A stretch of 10,915 nucleotides of DNA from CAYFSC01 sp964345695 (GTDB lineage: Bacteria > Bacteroidota > Rhodothermia > Rhodothermales > Salinibacteraceae). Position 1 is the stretch's first letter; each line of letters begins with the position of its first letter. The notes under the pieces were generated by a model, which was not told the origin of the DNA, did no database searches, and was given only the letters and a program-made list of their open reading frames with translations. The translations under genes and the position numbers were made by a program. Of this stretch, positions 6,434 through 10,915 are shown one piece after another. The DNA is taken from assembly GCA_964345695.1 (NCBI GenBank), contig CAYFSC010000104.1, positions 1-10,915 of the forward strand, in the 5' to 3' direction.

Positions 6434-6635
6434 AAAACGCGCGCTCCCTGCTGCTAAGCATGCATTACAACACCATTCCGCATCGAGGGAGTTCCCGGAA
6501 GGGAGCCCTGCGACGCCGCTCCCGAACCGAGGGAATTCGTGGCGGTTCAACGGTCCTCGTGCAACACGCAGGAAGATCAGCAATTGTCAACAGACGCATT
6601 TCCGCAACCTTAACCACGAAACTCCAATATCCGTC

Positions 6636-7109
6636 GTGAAGTGGACGAAAGCGAAGGACCTGATGACCACCGACGTGAAAACCATCTCGGCCGACTGGCC
6701 GCTGAACCGCGTGGCTGATTTCTTTGTCACGCACGACATCTCGGGCGCCCCGGTCGTGGACGCGGAGGACGAGATCGTCGGGGTCATCTCCCTGACGGAC
6801 CTGGCGCGGCACACCAGTATGGCACGCCGCGAGTCAACGACCGACCGGCCGCCGGTCTACTACCAGAGCGAGACGGAAGGCTATGCGCCGGAGGACATGA
6901 GCGCACTCAATATTGCGCAGGACGACTCTACGACTGCCGGCGACGCGATGACGCCCAAGGTCTATAACGTGAACGAGCACACGTCTGTGCAGCAGGTGGC
7001 CGACGTGATGCTGCGGGGCCGCATTCAGCGCGTCTTCGTCACTGAACGCGGGGAAATTCGCGGCATCATTACCGCCCTCGACATGCTCCAGATCGTTCGC
7101 GAGCTGTAG
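6636..7109 (+). CDS. Two-CBS-domain protein
   Basis: The product has 157 residues and consists almost entirely of two CBS domains. CBS1 (about 5-60) has DLMTTDVKTISADWPL and ISGAPVVDAEDEIVGVIS. CBS2 (about 102-157) has AMTPKVYNVNEHTSV and RVFVTERGEIRGIITALD. A hydrophilic linker of ~40 residues (STTDRPPVYYQSE...) separates them. Paired CBS domains form a Bateman module that typically binds adenine nucleotides such as AMP, ATP or SAM and regulates a fused or partner protein. No enzymatic or transporter domain is attached, so this is a stand-alone sensor whose partner is not evident. The start is GTG 6636: the next in-frame ATG (6660s) would remove the first strand of CBS1, and no ATG lies upstream in frame. 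The gene is monocistronic by layout, divergent from the tRNA and convergent with the methyltransferase gene. Confidence 0.88.
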   Translation: MKWTKAKDLMTTDVKTISADWPLNRVADFFVTHDISGAPVVDAEDEIVGVISLTDLARHTSMARRESTTDRPPVYYQSETEGYAPEDMSALNIAQDDSTTAGDAMTPKVYNVNEHTSVQQVADVMLRGRIQRVFVTERGEIRGIITALDMLQIVREL

Positions 7110-7117
7110 TTCGAAGC

Positions 7118-7158
7118 GGTTCCAGGGACAGGGGGAGCGCCTCGCGGTCCCTGGAACC
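7118..7158. terminator. Strong hairpin between convergent genes, possible bidirectional terminator
   Basis: GGTTCCAGGGAC (7118-7129) and GTCCCTGGAACC (7147-7158) form a perfect 12-bp stem with a 17-nt loop. With a 2-nt bulge it extends by CGAA (7112-7115) and TTCG (7159-7162). It sits in the 61-nt gap between the CBS gene and the methyltransferase gene, which converge. No T-run follows on either strand, so termination would not be of the classical intrinsic type. Confidence 0.55.
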
Positions 7159-7170
7159 TTCGTTGCCCGG

Positions 7171-7794
7171 TCATTGCTGACTCAGCCAGTCGGGTTTCTC
7201 CTCGGGAATGATCCACAGGTAGATCGTGTCGCTGCCCATCTCGACGACGCGGTCGGGCTCCCACTCGTCCATGTCGAAGTCGTGCGAGACGACGCGATCG
7301 CCGGGGTCGAGCTCGGCGAACAGTTTGGGGCGCAGCTTAATGTTAATCTCGGGGAAGAGGTAGAGCGTCACGACCGTGGCGTCGCTCAGGTCGGACTCAA
7401 ACATGTCGCCCTCTTGAAACTCGACCTGATCGGCCACGCCGGCCTCGCGGGCATTGGCACGGGCCCGGCGCACGAGCTTCGGGTCGATCTCAACGCCGAC
7501 GCCGCGTGCGCCAAATCGCTTGGCGGCGGTGATGGGGAAGCGCCCATCGCCGCTGCCCAGGTCGTAGACCACGTCATCGGGCGACACGTTGGCCATCTCC
7601 AGCATCCGGCGCACCACGTCGGGCGGGGTTGGCACGTACGGCACATCACTGTCCACCGTGTCCGTCGTCGTGACGAACGGCAGGGAGGAGGTGTCGGCCG
7701 GCGTTTGAGCGGTGGCGGGCTGGAGCAGACTGCCCGCCAGAAGCAGAAGGCAGGCCATCCAGAAAGAACGCCATCGAGACCATCGAGAAGTCAT
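7171..7794 (-). CDS. Predicted exported class I SAM-dependent methyltransferase
   Basis: The product has 207 residues from ATG 7794. The frame stays open upstream to 7983, but that extension overlaps the permease gene and would bury the signal peptide. Residues 1-30 have a basic start (MTSRWSRWRS), a hydrophobic core (MACLLLLAGSLL) and a cleavable-looking ATAQT, so export is predicted. The catalytic fold runs from ~50 to ~195: VPYVPTPPDVVRRML, SAM-binding motif I VVYDLGSGDGR (75-85), acidic residue Glu102 after strand 2 in GVEIDP, and VVTLYLFPEI and RVVSHDF in later strands. The YVPTP and DLGSGDGR combination resembles the FAM173/ATPSCKMT-like lysine methyltransferase group and its uncharacterised prokaryotic relatives. 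The substrate is unknown. The gene follows the permease gene by 44 nt on the same strand, so co-transcription is plausible. Export of a SAM-dependent enzyme is odd, and a membrane-anchored cytoplasmic form is the alternative. Confidence 0.82.
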   Translation of the reverse strand: MTSRWSRWRSFWMACLLLLAGSLLQPATAQTPADTSSLPFVTTTDTVDSDVPYVPTPPDVVRRMLEMANVSPDDVVYDLGSGDGRFPITAAKRFGARGVGVEIDPKLVRRARANAREAGVADQVEFQEGDMFESDLSDATVVTLYLFPEINIKLRPKLFAELDPGDRVVSHDFDMDEWEPDRVVEMGSDTIYLWIIPEEKPDWLSQQ

Positions 7795-7838
7795 GGGGCG
7801 AGGAAGTCGGTGGATGAAGGAAGAACAGGGAGCGCAGA

Positions 7839-9170
7839 TCAGTCGGTCTCGCTCCGCCGCAGCCAGAGAAGGGGGACGCCGGCAAGAAGGACGCCGGCTC
7901 CCAGCAGCGCGCCCACGCCCGTGTAGGCGAGGCTCGACCACAGCATGTAGGCCGACGCGAGGCAAAAGGCGAGGGGCGTCCAAGGGTACCAGGGCACACG
8001 GAACGAGCGGTCGACATGGGGGTCGCGGTACCGCAGAACGAACAACGACACGCCCGTGAGCAGCAGAAAGGTCCAGAACACGGGCGCCGTGTAGTCGACC
8101 ATCGATTCGAATCCCTGCCGCGTCCAGGCGCCGACGCCAACAAGGACCAGCGCCACGCCGCCCTGCACGAGCAATGCGTTCGCGGGGGTATTGGCGCGGT
8201 CATTCCACTGGCCCAGAAGTGCGAACAGCGAAACGTCCTGTCCCAAAGCAAAATTGGTGCGAGCGCCCGTGAAGATGGTTGCATTGGCGGAGCTCAAGGC
8301 GGCCACGATGGCAATGATGCTGAGCGCGACGGCTCCGGGCGCGCCGAGCGTCGCGCGCATGAGATCGGCAGCGACGGCGTCGGAGCCGCCCATGCGGTCG
8401 GCGCCGAGGCCCTCCAGATAGGCCCAGTTGACGAGGAGGTAGAGCGTCGTAATCAGACCCAGGCTGGCGAGCAGGGCACGTGCCATGTTGCGCTGCACGT
8501 TGCGCAGTTCGGCCGAGATAAAGGCCGCCTCGCTCCATCCGCCGTACGTCAGTAGGACGAAGACCATGGCCATGCCGAAGCCACTCGCGCCGCCCGCGTC
8601 GCCCGCAGGAGGAGCGGACGCGGCGGACAGGTCCGGGCTTACAAACAGGCCGGCTCCGATGATGACAAGCAGCCCGAGTACTGTGACGCCGGTAAGCGTC
8701 CGCTGGGCGGTCTTGCCCAGCCGCACGCCGGCGACATTCAATCCCGTCAGCGTCGCGACGGCTCCCGCGGCGTACAGGGCCGACGAGTGCGGGCCCAGCG
8801 ACCAGAGCTCGGTCGCGTAGTCCCCGAACACGAAAGCCAGCAGCGCGATGGAGCCGGTTTGGATCACAGCGAGCCGGGCCCAAGCGAACAGGATCGCGAC
8901 GCCGTCGCCGTAGGCCCGCTGAAAGTAGCGGTAGTCACCGCCCGCATGTGGATAGGTGGAGGCCAGCTCGGCGTAGCACAGGGCGCCGATGAACGAGATG
9001 GCGCCGCCCAGCACCCAGACGCCCAGCACCAGAAGCGGGGGCCCGGCGCTCTCCGCGACGAGGGCCGGCGTCTTGAAGATGCTGGCCCCGATCACGACGC
9101 CGACCGTGAGGGCGACCACGTCGAGCACCGAAAGCGTCGGAGACAGCCTTGTTTGCGTCGAGCGGTTCAT
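7839..9170 (-). CDS. APC-superfamily amino-acid permease
   Basis: The product has 443 residues from ATG 9170. A GTG at 9251 would add 27 hydrophilic residues with no family counterpart. The sequence is almost wholly hydrophobic, with about 12 membrane segments. TM1 carries the unwound-helix motif GVVIGASIF (about 24-32) that contacts substrate in APC transporters. The TM2-TM3 region has the consensus YAELASTYPHAGGDYRYF (about 66-83). TM6 has YGGWSEAAFISAELRN, where the family contacts substrate again, followed by the Arg-rich loop. Length and layout match amino acid/polyamine/organocation permeases, which move amino acids by proton symport or antiport in the inner membrane. The specific amino acid cannot be read from the sequence. 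It is probably the first gene of a two-gene unit with the methyltransferase. Confidence 0.88.
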   Translation of the reverse strand: MNRSTQTRLSPTLSVLDVVALTVGVVIGASIFKTPALVAESAGPPLLVLGVWVLGGAISFIGALCYAELASTYPHAGGDYRYFQRAYGDGVAILFAWARLAVIQTGSIALLAFVFGDYATELWSLGPHSSALYAAGAVATLTGLNVAGVRLGKTAQRTLTGVTVLGLLVIIGAGLFVSPDLSAASAPPAGDAGGASGFGMAMVFVLLTYGGWSEAAFISAELRNVQRNMARALLASLGLITTLYLLVNWAYLEGLGADRMGGSDAVAADLMRATLGAPGAVALSIIAIVAALSSANATIFTGARTNFALGQDVSLFALLGQWNDRANTPANALLVQGGVALVLVGVGAWTRQGFESMVDYTAPVFWTFLLLTGVSLFVLRYRDPHVDRSFRVPWYPWTPLAFCLASAYMLWSSLAYTGVGALLGAGVLLAGVPLLWLRRSETD

Positions 9171-9299
9171 CCGGGACGGGACGGAGGCATCGAGTAAACG
9201 AACGACCCGGATGCGCGAATCAGTCCGCACCCCTGCGGTTCCCACATGCACGTCCTGAGGGAATGAAGGTCAGCGGGGGAGACACGAGTCGCACGCAGG

Positions 9300-9328
9300 C
9301 TCCACGAGCGGGGCGGGCCGCTCTGGAG
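9300..9328 (-). terminator. GC-rich hairpin after the small lipoprotein gene
   Basis: CTCCA (9300-9304) plus GAGCGG (9306-9311) pair with CCGCTC (9318-9323) plus TGGAG (9324-9328). This gives an 11-bp stem with one bulged C and a 6-nt loop. It lies 15 nt past the stop of the short lipoprotein gene and upstream of the permease gene. No T-run follows, so the terminator role is tentative. Confidence 0.4.
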
Positions 9329-9342
9329 CCCGGAGGCATAAA

Positions 9343-9459
9343 TTAAAACAGGTTCTTAAACGCTTGCCGGTTCTCCCCCGGCGGTCCCGTTCCGTCGCAC
9401 CCGGCGAGCAGGACGAACAGGAACGTGAGCCATGCGCTCGAAGCAAGGGCGCGTCTCAT
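9343..9459 (-). CDS. Small 38-residue lipoprotein
   Basis: ATG 9459 opens a 38-codon frame ending in TAA. The product starts MRRALASSAW, continues with a hydrophobic stretch (LTFLFVLLAG) and reaches a good lipobox, L18-A19-G20-C21. The predicted mature peptide, starting at Cys21, is only 18 residues (CDGTGPPGENRQAFKNLF). This layout (Arg-rich start, ~12 hydrophobic residues, LAGC) is the canonical lipoprotein signal, so I believe it is translated despite its size. Asp follows the lipidated Cys; in E. coli Asp at +2 retains lipoproteins in the inner membrane, but the rule may not hold in this group. Very small lipoproteins such as entericidins are similar in size, but I see no specific homology. 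The gene lies downstream of kbl on the same strand, with a possible terminator between them. The frame is open further upstream but that extension overlaps kbl and looks spurious. Confidence 0.6.
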   Translation of the reverse strand: MRRALASSAWLTFLFVLLAGCDGTGPPGENRQAFKNLF

Positions 9460-9505
9460 GGGCGGTTTCTCGAAGCGCGTGGGGAGGAACGGGACCGGAT
9501 GGTAG

Positions 9506-9526
9506 AAAACGGCGATGCCGCGTTTT
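9506..9526 (-). terminator. Possible terminator downstream of kbl
   Basis: On the minus strand AAAA-CG-CGGC, loop ATC, GCCG-TTTT forms a small hairpin: a 4-bp GC stem plus A/T pairs across a 2-nt bulge, followed by TTTTCT. Because of the A-run and T-run it could work on either strand. The stem is short, so confidence is modest. It would separate kbl from the small lipoprotein gene. Confidence 0.35.
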
Positions 9527-9605
9527 GTTTGTACTGATCGTTTGTGATTTGCGCGGTCACCGAGGCCTGCTGCCGAGGGACGCGTCTCACAATCTCGACA
9601 TGCCG

Positions 9606-10799
9606 TCAAATCACATCGTGATCGCGGGCCACGTCCGTGAACGCCTCGATGGCGCGGTCGAGCTGCTCGCGCGTGTGGGCGGCCGACATCTGCACGCGGA
9701 TGCGCGCCTCGCCCTTCGGCACGACGGGATAGCTGAAGCTGATGACGTAGATGCCCTTGTCGAGCAGGTCATCAGCCATTTGTCCGCTCACCGTTGCATC
9801 GTAGAGCATGATGGGCACGATCGGATGATCACCCGGCTGGAGGTCGAAGCCGCGCGCCTCCATCTCCTTGCGGAAGTAGCGGGCGTTCGTCCACAGCTGT
9901 TCGCGCCGGTCGTCGCTGTCCTGCAGCATGTCGAGCACCTGCAGGCTTGCGTTCGCGATCATCGGCGCGACGGCGTTGGAGAAGAGATACGGGCGCGACT
10001 GCTGGCGGAGCAGGTCGATGACTTCCTGGCGTCCCGTCGTGAACCCGCCGGTGGCGCCGCCGAGGGCCTTGCCAAGCGTAGAGGTGATGATGTCCACCTC
10101 GTCGAGGACGCCTTTCGCCTCCGCCGCGCCGCGACCGCCTGTGCCCATGAAGCCGGTGGCGTGGCACTCGTCGACCATCACGAGGGCGTCGTATTCGTCC
10201 GCCAGTGCGCAGATCGCGTCGAGCTTTGCCGCGTCGCCGTCCATCGAGAAGACGCCGTCCGTGGCGATCATGCGGACGGTGGCATCCTGCGCCTTCTGGA
10301 GCTGCGTCTCCAGGTCGTCCATGTCGCTGTGGTCGTAGATGTACCGATCGGCCTTGCACAGGCGGATGCCATCGATGATCGAGGCGTGGTTCAGCGCGTC
10401 GCTGATGATGGCGTCGTCCTCGCCCAGAATGGTCTCGAAGAGGCCGGTGTTGGCGTCGAAGCACGAGTTGTAGAGGATGGTGTCCTCCTTCTCGTGGAAC
10501 GCCGAGAGCGCGTGCTCCAGCTGTTTGTGGACGGTTTGCGTACCACAGATGAACCGGACGCTCGCGACGCCAAATCCGTAGCGATCGGCACCGTCCTGAG
10601 CGGCCCGGATGATGTCGGGGTGGTTGGCGAGCCCCAGGTAGTTGTTCGCGCAGAAGTTAATGACGTGGTCGCCGGAGGCCACCTCGATGTCGGCGTCCTG
10701 CTGCGAGGTGATGACGCGTTCTTCCTTGTAGGTGCCCGCGTCCTTGATGGCCTGCAGTTCGTCCTGAAAGTCGGCGGTCGCCGCCTCGTACATCGGCAT
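9606..10799 (-). CDS. kbl: Glycine C-acetyltransferase (2-amino-3-ketobutyrate CoA ligase)
   Basis: The product has 397 residues, essentially the length of E. coli KBL (398). It is a cytoplasmic PLP enzyme of the alpha-oxoamine synthase group. It cleaves 2-amino-3-ketobutyrate with CoA to glycine and acetyl-CoA, the second step of threonine breakdown through threonine dehydrogenase. Visible residues align in number with the E. coli enzyme: the Schiff-base Lys244 in TSTLGKALGG, Asp210 and His213 in VMVDECHATGF, His138 in ALNHAS, and YGFGVASVRFICGTQ before them. The pattern fits KBL better than the AONS, ALAS or SPT paralogues, although CoA-ligase paralogues can be hard to separate by eye. ATG 10799 and ATG 10793 are both possible starts and differ by two residues. 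No threonine dehydrogenase gene is visible, though one could lie beyond the right edge. The upstream leader contains the heptamer array; an AT-rich patch (10870s) may hold the promoter. Confidence 0.93.
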   Translation of the reverse strand: MPMYEAATADFQDELQAIKDAGTYKEERVITSQQDADIEVASGDHVINFCANNYLGLANHPDIIRAAQDGADRYGFGVASVRFICGTQTVHKQLEHALSAFHEKEDTILYNSCFDANTGLFETILGEDDAIISDALNHASIIDGIRLCKADRYIYDHSDMDDLETQLQKAQDATVRMIATDGVFSMDGDAAKLDAICALADEYDALVMVDECHATGFMGTGGRGAAEAKGVLDEVDIITSTLGKALGGATGGFTTGRQEVIDLLRQQSRPYLFSNAVAPMIANASLQVLDMLQDSDDRREQLWTNARYFRKEMEARGFDLQPGDHPIVPIMLYDATVSGQMADDLLDKGIYVISFSYPVVPKGEARIRVQMSAAHTREQLDRAIEAFTDVARDHDVI

Positions 10800-10815
10800 G
10801 GCGCGTTGGGGGGTT

Positions 10816-10864
10816 GTGCGTTATGCGTTGCGAGTTATGCGTAATGCGTGATACGTAATGCGGC
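10816..10864. repeat. Degenerate heptanucleotide tandem array upstream of kbl
   Basis: Seven consecutive 7-bp units read GTGCGTT, ATGCGTT, GCGAGTT, ATGCGTA, ATGCGTG, ATACGTA, ATGCGGC. The consensus is ATGCGTN, and the period holds without indels for 49 bp. The array begins 16 nt upstream of the kbl start codon, so it should lie in the leader or promoter region. It resembles in style the short tandem heptanucleotide repeats (STRR) known from cyanobacteria, but the unit sequence differs. Confidence 0.75.
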
Positions 10865-10915
10865 TCGGGTCGTGGATATATGTGCCCATATTCTCGAACA
10901 CCGCGCTTTTTCCAT

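Noticed and set aside
6148..6461. Short ORFs across the tRNA, with products such as WARSSVGQSSRL..., GGTRTHDRS and DSNPRPIDYE
   Set aside because: These are well-known spurious translations of tRNA genes on both strands. The cloverleaf explains the sequence completely.
6584..6612. TTGTCA followed 17 nt later by ACCTTA, upstream of the CBS gene
   Set aside because: The -35-like hexamer is acceptable, but the -10 position matches neither TATAAT nor the TAnnTTTG box of Bacteroidota, so no promoter is called.
9432..10844. 470-codon open frame on the plus strand, antisense to kbl
   Set aside because: It is the shadow of kbl, whose catalytic residues all align. The antisense product has no domain pattern.
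1..10915. Search for a mobile element, CRISPR array, toxin-antitoxin pair or defence cluster
   Set aside because: No transposase, integrase, spaced direct repeats or recognisable defence proteins are visible. The gene set looks chromosomal and mainly housekeeping or envelope-related.

Overview
The window is GC-rich and gene-dense. It probably comes from a halophilic member of the Rhodothermota (Salinibacter and relatives; formerly grouped with Bacteroidota). Three lines of evidence point there: the first gene ends in a Type IX secretion (Por) sorting domain, the soluble proteins are rich in Asp and Glu, and no credible start codon is preceded by a Shine-Dalgarno sequence. The genus assignment is inference.

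Layout, left to right. 1-549 (+): C-terminal part of a secreted T9SS-sorted protein. 821-1804 (+): exported seven-bladed YVTN beta-propeller protein. 1805-2051: repeat-rich spacer between convergent genes, with GATGG/GTG tracts and nested inverted repeats. 2052-2819 (-): OmpR/PhoB-type response regulator with no kinase beside it. 3023-4465 (-): divergent RtcB-family RNA ligase homologue that lacks canonical active-site residues. 4675-5682 (+): AFG1/ZapE-type ATPase, divergent from rtcB. 5708-6157 (-): DoxX-family membrane protein. 6360-6433 (-): tRNA with a CAU anticodon, followed by a well-formed intrinsic terminator. 6636-7109 (+): two-CBS-domain protein. 7171-7794 and 7839-9170 (-): an exported class I methyltransferase and, 44 nt upstream of it, an APC-family amino-acid permease, possibly one operon. 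9343-9459 (-): a 38-residue lipoprotein. 9606-10799 (-): glycine C-acetyltransferase (kbl), preceded by a degenerate heptanucleotide tandem array at 10816-10864.

Most genes are unrelated housekeeping or envelope functions rather than one pathway. I see no integrase, transposase, CRISPR array, toxin-antitoxin pair or recognisable defence locus. The best leads are the RtcB homologue (Cys to Ala and Asn to Glu in the metal-site motifs), the predicted exported SAM-dependent methyltransferase, the heptamer array in front of kbl, and the structured spacer at 1805-2056.
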